Shown here piece by piece: positions 49,925 through 64,000 of a stretch of 64,000 nucleotides of DNA. Position numbers and translations under genes: made by a program. The notes beneath the pieces were generated by a model. It was given only the letters and a program-made list of their open reading frames with translations. It ran no database searches and had not been told where the DNA came from. Within the stretch, counting starts at the first letter, position 1; each line of letters begins with the position of its first letter. Source of the DNA: Synchiropus splendidus (lineage: Eukaryota > Chordata > Actinopteri > Syngnathiformes > Callionymidae); the NCBI RefSeq assembly GCF_027744825.2, contig NC_071334.1, positions 62,780,937 to 62,844,936 on the forward strand, read 5' to 3'.

Positions 49925-52900
49925 ATGCTTCTCTGGTCATTCCTCGTCTTCCTGCTCCTCGACCTCACCACCCCTCACGGTATGATCAAAGGAGTGCTGT
50001 TGGGCAAGCGAGTGGAATCTATGCTGTTTGTATGTTTGTTACGAGCGTGACGTCATCACGCAGGTGGTGGTTGATGAAGTCATCATGTGGATTACATGAC
50101 TGACACCTCCTACCATGTCGCTGGTGACGGGATGCTATTGTTCTGGCCAAACACAAATGAAACAGTGGGCAGGGGATTTTTTTTTTAACTTTTTACCTTT
50201 GAGTAATGGGTTCTAAAAAAAACATTCCCAACATTCTATGTTGAGCCTGTGCTCATCCAGTCACAATAATGCATCGGTTTGGACTCAAGCTCCAGCTTAT
50301 TTGTACTTAAATCAAAGACACGCTGCAAATTGATACTTGTTTACTTGCTTTATGAACCATGCCTCCGTGTAGTGTGACACAAAAAAACATTCACAATAAA
50401 GTATATCAATAATACTTAATGAATACTGGATGTTTTTCTTAACATCATTGTTGTTCTCGAGCTCATCGATAGTGAGTCATCTCAAGTCAAGGTTGTTGGC
50501 TGTCAAATAAATATGGAGAAGTGTAGCCACTGTGAGCTGGTTTAAAACTTTTTTTTTCTTAATCTTCTACAGATATGAATCAGTGGATGATCTTTCACAC
50601 TATTGTGACTCGATAGTGATGTACGTCAGGACTAATACTTTTTTGCAACATCCTACTTGTCGAGGCATCTAGGAAAAAACACTCAAGATGTACATTAAAT
50701 TCAGTGGTTTTAGCTCTCATGCAAAAATATAAGGGATTAGCTGCTCAACCTCCGCATCTCTGAGTCCCTCCGGAGCCAATCAGCACTCATTGACCATTGT
50801 AAAACTCCAGAAAGGACAAAAGAGAGGGACAACATTTGAAGGGCTTTTGCCATGTTTCTGATACAGGTTTCAGATCCCTTTAGCACCTGAAAACTGTGCA
50901 CTCCATTTTCCCTGTCCTCTGTATACGTCCAAATTAAACACCCACAGAGAAGCATATTTTCATTATTTTATGGTGAATATCTTGAAATTCACATTCTTCC
51001 TGGTTTCTGGCTATTTCTCATCTTTTTTATCTCTTGTTGTCTAACTTATTTTCACTATTATTGCATTACTATAAATGATTCTTTGTGATTTCAAGTCTGC
51101 TTTTACTATTCCTGTGTCCGTCTGCAGCCGTTGTTGAGGGCCTCACTGTGGAGCTACATTGGTGGTGTCTGATGGCATGTCTCCATAGTGCCGCCTGGGT
51201 CGGTTTGTCTCGGCTTGGTACCCGCATGAGACTGACCCATGCTAGAGGGAGTCATGTAGAGACTGACAAATGGGGCACGCTGACTTAGGTACTACTGATT
51301 GGAGAGACATTGTTGTGAGAGTTTTGTCACACAGAAGAAAAAAACAACCATGAAGAAATGAAAATACGGATTAGTGAAGTGGTGCAAGCATGTCTTGCAT
51401 TAGATTGAGAGTTGTTGAAGCAACAGTAACATTTGAACAAATCATTAATTTCATTAACATATGGACTTGAGATTGCCTCCTGTCATTGGTCACTCAGTGT
51501 GCATTCATTCAGTCCATGATCAGAGCCACTGGAGTCATTTGTTTCGTACCCCATTGTGCTCACATCGCAGCCCACCTCCCTGCACCTCCAAAAAGGTTAT
51601 TACACTCAACAGGGACACAAAACAAATCTGTGGAAAAGGGACCTGTTACTAGACTATTTGAGACTAAACTAGCCAGAACAATTTCATCTTGCATTCATTG
51701 AAAATTTTCCTGCTCTAAGTGACATTTTTTGTTTCAGTATTTGTGGGGAACGATGAGGCGCACCAGATTTTAACCCGCCGCAGACGCGCCAACAGTTTCC
51801 TGGAGGAAATGAAACAAGGAAACATGGAACGAGAGTGTGTTGAAGAACGCTGCAGCTATGAAGAGGCACATGAGATATTTGAAGATGATGTGAAGACAGT
51901 GTGTATCCATTTAAGTTATTCATAATAGTTACTCTGCAAGCATGAAGTTTTCCAAATGACTGTTGAGAGACTGCTCAGTCTCGACATTGACTTGTTGTTG
52001 CACCCTTTAACCTCACAACTACACTAATATTATTTATGTTTGTATTTACAGAATGAATTTTGGGCTGTGTACTATGGTAAAAAAGAAAAACTTCATCAAT
52101 TCAACATTCATATATATATATATTGGTTGTCAATGCAGATTTGAATAAAATGGAACTTTGTATGTACGTTTTTCCTTCAGATGGAGATGCATGTTTATCC
52201 CAACCCTGTGCTAATGGAGGCCGGTGCAAGGATGGCATAGGCAGTTACTCTTGTTACTGTCAAACCGGCAACCAGGGCTACAACTGTGAAATTGGTAAAG
52301 AGCGCCCTCGCCCTGTGTTGTACAGTGTTTTATGTTTTATTTTGTTGGATTAGCATGAAAGTCCTCAAAAAGCAAAACTCTTTCAGTGATCCCGGAACTT
52401 TGTGAGAACAACAATGGTGACTGTCAACATTTCTGTAATGTTGTTGATGAGAACGTCCAGTGTTCGTGTGCGACTGGTTACTTCTTGTCATCTGATGGCA
52501 AAACCTGTGAGTCTGACGGTGAGTGACAAAAATCTGGTGCTGAACATGGACCTGACTAACATGACAACTCAAGTAGTGCTTGTGTCGCAAGTGCATGGCA
52601 GCTGCCTCCTGCTGCTGGAAGATAATACCATAAGTGGCGCTGTAATATAAATTCAGAGGAAGCTTTAGTGAGAAGAGGTAGAGGTGGCTCTTCGAAGTGA
52701 ACGGACTGCTGCACCACTGACGGGATGAGACTTAACACTGGTCAGATGAAGAAATTGAGAAAGAGGCAACAATGCAGTGTGTGAAAGAAACATGATCCTC
52801 AATACACACTTTTTTTAGATCAGCAAAGCAGGCAGCAAACTCAGAGTATGGTGGCTTGCAGTGGACATATAGTCCTATATTATGATAAATACATGAACTT

Positions 52901-54560
52901 TATTGATCAGTTTGAGTAATGATTGATGCTTTAAATTCATTAATATTCAACACCTTCAAAATATTGAAAGGCTGTTATTTACACATACATTTTACAAGTT
53001 GTTATTGAAAAAAGTATCAAACTGATACTGAAGTGCAGGAACTGGTTTTGGTACTGGCATCAAAAATCTTTGAGATATATCCAGCCCAAAGGCAAGCTAA
53101 AATACACAAAGAGCTTGTGGTGCCTTCTTATGTGGCTTATGAAAGGATTTTTTTTTTTAAACTTTTGGGTTGCCAACCCCTTTTTTACTTGTAATGGAGT
53201 AGGCATCAGTTCTGTTAACAGTGTCCCCCATTTTCTCTTGATGTAGTTGGGATAGAATTACACACAGAACCCAGGAAATAAAACAGAACAGAAAACATTT
53301 TTCCCCAGCTCTATGTAACTGTGGGTCTGATACATTCCAGAACCTTTCAAATGTGGGGTCATCCATGACGACAAGACTCGAACGATATTCATGTATGACC
53401 GCTCAAACAAAACAGCAGAAATGAACGCACAGCTGAACCAAACAGAGTTTGAGAGCAACATCCCCTGGCATGTTACTGAAACATCAGCGCCCTTCGACAG
53501 CAGCAATACCACTCGGGAATACTACGACATTGAGGATGTCATCGAATCGCAAGACGCAAGCAGGGTCCGTATTGTAGGCGGTGATGACTGCCCGCCGGGG
53601 AACTGCCCATGGCAGGTAAATGCATTACGTTAGTTTTTGGTTGCCCTCAGAAAAAACTTGCAAACTTGTGGTTGCAGGCCCTGATACTGAATGAAAAGCA
53701 CAAAGGCTTCTGTGGTGGAACAATCCTGAACGAGTACATCATCCTGACCGCTGCCCACTGCATGGACCGAGCAAAATACTTCTATGTCAAGCTGGGTAGG
53801 GTCTGAAAATCGTTGTGAGAACTTCTATTTTCCAAGTGGAAATCTATCGTAGTGTGTCGCAGTACAAAGTACCACTGTCTCCAGGTGAGTTTGACGTTCT
53901 GGTCGATCACGGACACGAGGCAACCCATCAGGTTGAGAAGATCATCAGACACAATGGTTTTTCGACCACGTACGAGAACGACATTGCACTCATCAAACTG
54001 ACCAAGCCCATAAAATTCAGTCGCTACATCTTGCCGGCGTGCCTCCCGGAGATGAACTTTGCTGAAAAGGTTGACCCTATACCAACTTAAGAAGATTTTG
54101 TTTTGTTTTTGCTAACTTTTTTCTTGTGCTGCAGGTTCTGATGCGGCAGCCAGAAGGACTGGTCAGTGGGTTTGGCCGGTTAGTCGAGGGTGGCGCGCCA
54201 GCCACAATCTTACAGAGGCTTTCGGTGCCATATGTGGATAGACAGCTCTGCCTGGAGTCCACTAACCTGCGCATCTATTCGAGCATGTTCTGTGCTGGGT
54301 ATGACAAAATTCGCAAGGACGCATGCCAGGGTGACAGCGGCGGCCCACACGTCACACAGTACCGCGGCACATATTTTGTTACTGGAGTTGTTAGCTGGGG
54401 GGAGGGTTGTGCTCGAGCCGGAAAGTATGGCGTCTACACACAAGTTTCAAAGTACCTGGAATGGATCCGTAAGGGAATGGAAAGGTTAATGAGCAACCCT
54501 GCCATTACTAACCCCAGGAACAAGCGGCAACCAAAAAAGATAAAGAGAATGGTTCAGTAA
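49925..54560 (+). CDS. f10: Coagulation factor X, complete
   Basis: Factor Xa, with factor Va, converts prothrombin to thrombin. Nine exons: 49925-49979, 51738-51898, 52052-52076, 52181-52294, 52387-52518, 53341-53615, 53678-53795, 53885-54069, 54135-54560; 496 residues (human 488). Propeptide ends TRRRR; Gla domain ([20 protein letters not shown]); EGF1 (CANGGRC); EGF2 (NNGDCQHFC); a long activation region with three N-glycosylation sequons (NKT, NQT, NTT) and acidic/Tyr stretch EYYDIED, ending ASRVR-IVGG. Factor X hallmarks: [68 protein letters not shown]. The triad is intact. No clear RRKR-type furin site separates light and heavy chains. An extra 65-base intron divides the last catalytic exon. 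The first intron is 1.76 kb. A poly(A) signal is near 54712. Confidence 0.96.
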
Positions 54561-54569
54561 AAGAAATTT

Positions 54570-55394
54570 GGTTTGCCACAGTCGTGATTTTCACTTGAGC
54601 TGTTTTACAAAAACAATCCAGCTATTCAAAGTCTCGATCCTCATCCTAAAAGTCCACGTGACGTGTACAATGATAAAGAACTCATCCTCACCTTTGCTTC
54701 AAGATCAGTTGAAATAAAAAAGTTCAGACTTTTGCACTCCTTTTTTGTTTTACATATTTTTACTAGATGTCAACAGAAATCACAGAGTGACATTTTTTGA
54801 AAACAAGTCACCACAATCAGAAGAATAATGTGAACAGGGTACAACACAAAAAGGCGCTGCCATTAAGGTGATGGTTTTCTTGTAGGATGTTGACGTTCTC
54901 AATGACTCCATCTCCTCCAGAAAAGTTTCCTTAGGCGTCCATTGTCGTACTGCAGGTTATAAATGAAGTCAGTCTATCAGGAGTATCAACCTTCGTCAAC
55001 ATTGCTGGCTGTTGCCTGGCACTGGTCGAGGTAAAGAGCACATCAGCAGTAACTGCAGGCAGAACTACAATGTGAGTCTTTTCGTATTACGTGGAAGGAA
55101 GTTTCTAGAATACTAGCAAACTAAGAGCGCGGATGGTGAACCTGGTGTACTGCAAAGTTGTCAGGGAACGTTTCTGTGTAGCCTGCTAACTGAACTCTGC
55201 TAGCATCTGTCTTTGTTGTTGCTCTACTGCATACATACACAACTTCCAAATACAGTTACAAATACCAAAAATACCACTTTTAAGAGATGGCATTTATAAA
55301 TTCCAATGAAAAGATCATAGCAATTTAATTATTAATCATGGTGATGAAATAAGCTGAGGGTCAAACCGCTATTTGCACTTGCTTGCTCACACAT

Positions 55395-55429
<35 letters not shown>

Positions 55430-55440
55430 AACAGTATCAT
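54570..55440. other. f10 3' region and proz promoter region
   Basis: The f10 3' untranslated region, then spacer with a CA microsatellite (55393-55426) that ends 16 bases before the proz start codon, so it lies in the proz 5' UTR or core promoter. Confidence 0.5.
55393..55426. repeat. (CA)n microsatellite just upstream of proz
   Basis: Seventeen CA units between 'catgcgcac' and 'gcaaacagtatcatc', directly before ATG 55442. Confidence 0.95.
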
Positions 55441-55441
55441 C

Positions 55442-58400
55442 ATGTCGTCGGCCAGTATTTCTTTACTTTTGTATTCCTTTTTAGTCCTGTTTCAGGAGCT
55501 CAGCCTTGCAGACGGTAAGACTAAAACATGCAAACAATTTGATTCTTCCTCACAGGCTTTATTCACTGCCAAAGCTAGGAACAGTTTTCAATTCTAATCT
55601 CAAGTTCCAGGACTTGTAAACGTGCTAGATACATCATAATATGTAACAATATTGAACTAGCAGACGAGCTTTTAGTTGGAGAAAAGCTCCACCTGTTATC
55701 GTGAGTGTGTACGACTTTCAAAGGGGACCACATAGGGACCGCATGGTTTATGAGTTATCCATAATGTTAGCACTTAACTAATGGTGTGTGTGTGAAAGAA
55801 CCATGTTCATGTATTTCTGAGGAATAACTCTCCATAACGCAATACCACCGGTGTGAGCCATTCAAGCAACTTAACGTCAGGAAGCGTGTTGCAAAAGATG
55901 ATGGGATTTATGACGCACCACGTGCTATAAACACTTTCATCCTGAAAGATGACTGAGTATGTTTTTCTTTTGAGGAGGAGGAACGTGTGTTGTCAATCCT
56001 CCACCAAACACTTTCTGGCTCTGAGCCTTGTTAAGACGGCACCCCTGCTGGACGTTTCTTTCTCAGCTGTGGCTGTGTGTGGTGGGCTTTTTCTGCAAAC
56101 ACCCTACAGACTGTTGGGCAAACAAGAGGAACTGCATTATAGGCTTTGTTGAGAACCACTCACACACAATCAAGGAGCTTTCCCAAAGACTCGAAAACTC
56201 ATCAGAATCTGTGCTGGAGCTGCTGTCACTGAAGTGAATACTGTGATTCTGCCTCCAACAAAAACACCAATAAATTCATGGTGCCCACAAGGAAATTGAG
56301 TAAAGGCATATGAATTGAGGGAGGAAGAGAACATCTCCACACATACAGTGACACAACAGTGACAGAGCTCCACATTCAGTGTCTCAGTCAGTTTTTTTAA
56401 TGAACAAACAGGTTAGTTTTAAATGGATATTTGTGATGCGTTGAAACCATAAAGGACTCAGAGAACACCACCCCATGTTTGTAGTTCTTGAGGTGTTTTG
56501 AGCGAGGCAGTCACTTTGCAGTTTTTCCAGGAAAAACTGGACCCGAGAAGACTTTCCAGAAAAAAAGGGGGCTGTTTGATTGTTCAGTGATCACGTTCCA
56601 TTTTATATTTATTGGGGACAAAATTTAAAAATTCTGCCCAAAAGGAATTGATATTAATTATCAGTTAATTAATATTAACTTATCAGTCATACTTTTTTGT
56701 CTTTTGTGCCAAAATACACAAATTGTTCTCCTCTAGCACTAAAGCTAGTCAGCTTGATCTGAACCTGGCCAGTTTTATATGGAGGGAATGTTGACCCTGC
56801 TGGTGCTCAGGTTTACGCATGCTGTAAATGAGCCGAAGGTGAGAGTGAATCTTTTTATTGGCTGTCTAATGCCAGGTTTAGCTTCAGGCCACCGAAGGGA
56901 GAGTGTCATGACTGGTGGAAGGATGGACCCAAGTGCAGTCAGTGCTGGTCGACAGATGACACATGGAACGTGATGAAATGTAAGAATTTAATCGATGGAA
57001 TACAAATAAATAAATACACAGGCAAGTAACTATGAACTAAAGCCGCTGGGAACCAAAACGCGGACCGGGAAGAACACAAAGGGAATTAGAATCACAAGCC
57101 TTAAAACTGGGAGAACAGAAAACACACCCGGAGTTAAGCTCGACGAGGTGGCAATAAACTAAAAGCGCTCAGTGGTGGTGGCTATTCACACTCACGCACA
57201 CGAGGGGTAAACTAGGCGGATATATACTGAAACTGAACTGAAATGTGAGACCAATAACTGCTCACACGCGGAATGAATGGAAGGTTGGGAAGCTAACGAA
57301 GGATGAGCGAGAAAGGACGTGAAAACAAAGGGTTGCGGCAAAATAGGAATTCATGCACGGGAGGTATTTAGAAAGGTCGAGGGCTGAAACGAGAACACGA
57401 GAACACAAGTCTATGGAAGAGTTACCTGAGTGGAAATCTACCATCTGGCAAACGTAGCTGGCGAGGAGGCAAGGAGGGATTGATGAGACGATGAGCGTCA
57501 GCTGCGTTTGCCTGTAAGGTTGGAGAGAAGGAGCGGAAACAGAAATGAGAGGGAGTAACAGAATAAAAGCGTGAGGAAGGGGCGCAGAGAAAATACAAAC
57601 AGCTTAAAGTGCGGACATAACAGAGAGGAAATAAATTCTACGCCTAGACCTCCTAAAATGCCATGAGTGATTGCTGACTTTATCCTCAGCTGGTGGTCCG
57701 TGGGCATCGCCCTCAGAAAGAGTCTTCCTTCGGCGAAAGCGCGCAAACTTATTCCTGCTGGAAGAAATTCTGCAGGGAGACCTGGAACGCGAGTGTTATG
57801 AAGAGCGCTGCAGCTTTGAGGAAGCTCGTGAGTACTTTGAAGACGACAGCAACACCGTAAGTCACATGACGACCATATTGAGTCAACAGAAAGTCAGATC
57901 TAATGATGTCACTGCTTCACAGCTTATTTTCTGGAGAATATATTATGGTACGTATGAGTGAACAGACACCAACTCATTTCTGCATCAGACTGGCACAAAA
58001 CAAGTTGGACGTGTTGTCAAGGAGCCTTGACTTGCAGTCCAGAGACGACACAATGGAAGGCTGTTTTGGCCACTTTCCTTTAATGAGAGTATGTGTTGGC
58101 TACTCCAACCAGATGGTGACCAGTGCAAGCCCGACCCATGCCTCCATGGTGGTAACTGCACTGACAAGATCGGTGGGTTCTACTGCTCATGCCCACAACC
58201 TTACTATGGCATTGCCTGCCAAATGGGAGCTATCAAAAAAGTGGCGATTGACAAGGAGGAAAACGACACAGCGCAGAACAATGCTCCATTGGAAGTCATA
58301 GCGTGTCCAAGTGAGGGCCCCGACGCCTGTCAGCAGATATGCTCCACAACTCATCATGCCTTCAAATGCTCCTGCACTTTGGGATTTGAGCTCCAAAGTG

Positions 58401-58644
58401 ATGGGCGGAGCTGCAAACCAGCAGGTATGCACTCTGGGGGTGAGGACGCACATGTGACTGGTGACAACTCACATCTGACTGTGATCTCAGACACCTTCCC
58501 ATGTGGTCGTCCTCTGGACAACACCACGCTGCACTGTCCACACGGTAACTGTCCCTGGCAGGTGAGTGACCACGGGCAGTTCTGCTCGATATTAAAGCTG
58601 GTCTCTCCATGCAGTGTGTTGATGAGTTTTTTTCGTGGTGAAGT

Positions 58645-58741
<97 letters not shown>

Positions 58742-60301
58742 TTTAGAAAATTATTTCTATTTAATTTATTGTGATATGTTGTGTACAGAGCATGTTGCAA
58801 ACACAATTTCCCTTGGGATTAATGAAGTTTTTCTGAATCTGATTCTGATATAGGTATAGCCAGTAGAGGCTTAGGAAGTGCTGGGCCTCCAAACCAAGAG
58901 GCGAATTAACTTGGGCATCTAGTTAGGAAGTCTCCCTGATGATGCGTTTGTGACGTAGAAGCATACTACGTACACATTTTTCTTGATTTTTTTTTTTTTT
59001 TGGTTTTCCAGAAGGAATTCAATATTGCATGGTGTTGCTGCACCGACTGTGTGTGTTGGTGTTTATAGGTGGTGCTGTGGGACAGGAAGGAAGCAGCGCT
59101 TTGTGCTGGGGTGATTCTGAGTCAGTACGCTGTCCTGACAGCTGCCCACTGCCTTCCTGAGGGATCAGAACACAGAGGTCGACCTTCAAACTTCCATGTG
59201 CTGGCTGGTAATTGTATTTTAAAGATTCTCACATTCCTTATGTTTAAGTGTTTTTGTTTACTGGTCTGATACAGACACACTTGAAAATGAAACCACTGTT
59301 ATAAAACATGCATCTCCCTGTGTTTATATCCACGCAGCAGTTAGATGCAATAAGCTTACTCAGATTTTCATTTTCCAGTAAATTTCCTTTTATACCAATG
59401 GTGACGGAAGACCAAAACAGAAGGTCTCATTCCTTATGAAGTCTCTTTTGGGTGTTCTCAGAGATGAGAGTCAACATTTTCTGGACTTTTCTGACTCAAG
59501 CTCATGCTTTGCTACATAAAAAGGGTGCAGCTATGTTTGATCAGGGATCTCTGTTGTGGGAACATTTTGGAACACCAAAAAAAACCAAAAACCAAAAAAA
59601 ATTGTAAAAAGCCATTACTCCTGCAGTGCATTATGGGTAGTTATAGTGCATTTTACCTGTGGTCATAAAGTCCCACGTCACTGTAGTGTCTGTTAGCATG
59701 CCATCATGGAGTACTTTAGTGCCTTCTTTGTTTCCCAGGTGACAAGAAAATTCCTGTTCGATCTTTTCTCGTCCACGAGCGTTATCGGAGCAACAGCCAA
59801 AATGATGACCTAGCCCTCCTGGAACTGACCCGCCCACTTCAGTTCAGCCCGACTCTCTTACCACTCTGCTTGCCCACAAAAGACCTGTGTGAAAATATAC
59901 TGATGCATTCAGGTATGCCGGGGATCATCGGTGGGGGGGTCCAGGAGCCAACGTACAGGAGTCTGGATGAGTGTCGTCGGCTAAATATATCAGCGCTTAG
60001 CAACAAGAAATTCTGTATGGACCAGCAGAGGGAGAGACCCGAAATCAATTTGAGCACAAACACCTCGCTGGGTAGAACGCAGTCACCCTGGTGTTCCAGC
60101 TCATTGCCTGGTACGCCAGTGGCAACTGTACATCACGGCACTGCGTTCCTAACTGGCATACTGATTTCAACTAACTGTTATGAGGAGGAAACTTTGGTGT
60201 TCACCAAAACTTCCCGCTACCTCAAGTGGCTTCGCCACGGACTGGAAGTAGTGCACGAGAGAACAACGCAGCAGATTCTACAAGATCCTGAGGGTCTGTG
60301 A
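55442..60301 (+). CDS. proz: Vitamin K-dependent protein Z, pseudo-protease
   Basis: Cofactor that docks the serpin ZPI onto factor Xa on membranes and so restrains clotting (family knowledge). Seven exons: 55442-55514, 57690-57856, 57923-57947, 58113-58424, 58491-58561, 59069-59207, 59739-60301; 449 residues, all in frame. Signal peptide; propeptide ending RRKR; Gla domain ([21 protein letters not shown], with the ECYEE motif seen in mammalian protein Z); EGF1 (CLHGGNC); EGF2 ([16 protein letters not shown]); HGNCPWQ; protease-like domain. The R-IVGG activation site is missing. His57 (LTAAHC) and Asp102 (NDDLALL) remain, but the GDSGG loop is replaced by a QSPWCSSS stretch, so it cannot be a protease. 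EGF1 and EGF2 share one exon with a long charged linker. The position between f10 and pcid2 is as in human. Confidence 0.93.
56904..57625. mobile_element. Probable non-autonomous interspersed element in proz intron 1
   Basis: A stretch of distinct composition (purine-rich, many CG dinucleotides) begins 'gtgtcatgactggtggaagg' followed by 'atggacccaagtgcag' and ends 'gtgcggacataacag', about 65 bases before the Gla exon. The ends are weakly inverted (TGTCATG against CATAACA). The opening phrase resembles ends of repeats common in fish genomes. No reading frame is supported, and the class is unknown to me. Confidence 0.45.
58647..58737. repeat. (TA)n microsatellite in proz intron 5
   Basis: About 45 TA units with one CA interruption, in the intron directly after the exon ending CPWQ. 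It is followed by a short LINE-type tail. Confidence 0.95.
58780..58855 (+). mobile_element. Short LINE 3' tail fragment
   Basis: 'acaatttcccttgggattaa' followed by 'ctgaatctgattctgat' is the typical 3' end of fish L2-like non-LTR elements. Only the untranslated tail is present. Confidence 0.6.
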
Positions 60302-60584
60302 GGCCCCTCCCAGCTTGATTTGACCTTGATGTAATCGCTAACGCTCTATTCAGAGTTCTTTTTCTAGAATCATTTCCGTCTTTTAATGATGAAAATAAAG
60401 ACACCATTCAGTGTGGTGGGGTTTTAAACCACCTCAGAGCTCAATCAAAATCATGAAAAGTAAATAAAGTGATTGCAAGAGTGAGTGGACTCACTGACAT
60501 GTGATGAAGACATGATGAATTGTGGTTATGTGGTTTGAGTTGCAAAACTTCAGATCAGTCCATTCAGCAGTGCATACAGTAATA

Positions 60585-60690
60585 GTGTGTGTGTGTGTGT
60601 GCATTATTGCGACCTTGTATGGCTATACTTGTGAGGACCAATTCTTGAAAACGCACCTCCTGGTGGGGCCCTTTGGTGTTCACCACAAAC
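60585..60690. repeat. Interspersed repeat of the 29150 family (copy 3)
   Basis: A GT run followed by 'cttgtgaggaccaattcttg' and 'cacctcctggtggggcccttt'. It is related to 29330-29410 and 29680-29760 in opposite orientation. It lies between the converging proz and pcid2 3' ends. Confidence 0.6.
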
Positions 60691-60827
60691 ATATGTGTGT
60701 GTGTCGGGCTGGGGGTCGAGGTGGATTCAGTTTGACATCCCGAAGTTGAAAGATGAAACTAGCCACGCACATGACTAGGTGGGTTAGATTACAATAGAAG
60801 TGAAATACAAGTACCAAAAAAAACATT

Positions 60828-60833
60828 TTTATT
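60828..60833 (-). promoter_or_regulatory. pcid2: Polyadenylation signal of pcid2
   Basis: AATAAA on the minus strand about 55 bases after the pcid2 stop codon. Confidence 0.6.
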
Positions 60834-60888
60834 GTTAAATGATAACCAAGTAGCTGTCGGGCGAGCTGCAGGGAGACCCAGTGGACGT

Positions 60889-63929
<3,041 letters not shown>

Positions 63930-64000
63930 CTGAGGAATGATGTATAAAGTCAAGAAACAACAGCAATGTCGTGGTGACCAGCTTTTAAACAAGTAGATCA

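Overview
This window is nuclear DNA from a ray-finned fish, almost certainly a teleost. The genes are split by short spliceosomal introns (mostly 65-1500 bp). The proteins are recognisably vertebrate but diverged from mammalian ones. The repeats (TA and CA microsatellites, decayed LINE fragments, a TA-flanked inverted-repeat element) are of the kind common in fish. Exon boundaries below were read by eye from GT/AG sites and reading-frame phase; every multi-exon model listed closes in frame.

Left part (1-32 kb): five single-copy genes. They are sh3yl1 (minus, 810-4252), alkal2 (minus, 8603-12183), a long proline-rich NHS-family gene (minus, 16035-21497), a CHAMP1-like zinc-finger gene (plus, 24740-26109) and fbxo3 (minus, 27298-32060). 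Gaps between them hold microsatellites, a LINE reverse-transcriptase fragment, a hairpin-forming repeat and an unidentified decayed coding stretch.

Right part (34.7-64 kb): a head-to-tail plus-strand array of six vitamin K-dependent clotting-factor genes: prothrombin f2 (34723-38611), a divergent factor VII-like gene (39193-41659), a canonical factor VII (43121-45769), a catalytically dead factor VII-like gene resembling f7i (46821-49435), factor X (49925-54560) and protein Z (55442-60301). The array meets pcid2 convergently (minus, 60889 to beyond the right edge at the 5' side). The F7-F10-PROZ-PCID2 order matches human 13q34; prothrombin and fbxo3, which are on human chromosome 11, join it directly here. 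Five of the six genes share the architecture signal peptide, propeptide and Gla, two EGF modules, protease domain; f2 has two kringles instead of EGF modules.

How they work together: factor VIIa (with tissue factor) activates factor X, and factor Xa activates prothrombin. Protein Z and the dead factor VII copy look like non-catalytic regulators, so the array carries protease, substrate and probable antagonist side by side. The most notable observations are the active-site replacement in the f7i-like gene, partial decay of the triad in protein Z, an odd protease N-terminus in the first factor VII copy, an extra intron in the f10 catalytic exon, a fused EGF1-EGF2 exon in proz, and a broken copy of the prothrombin 3' end lying upstream of the gene.
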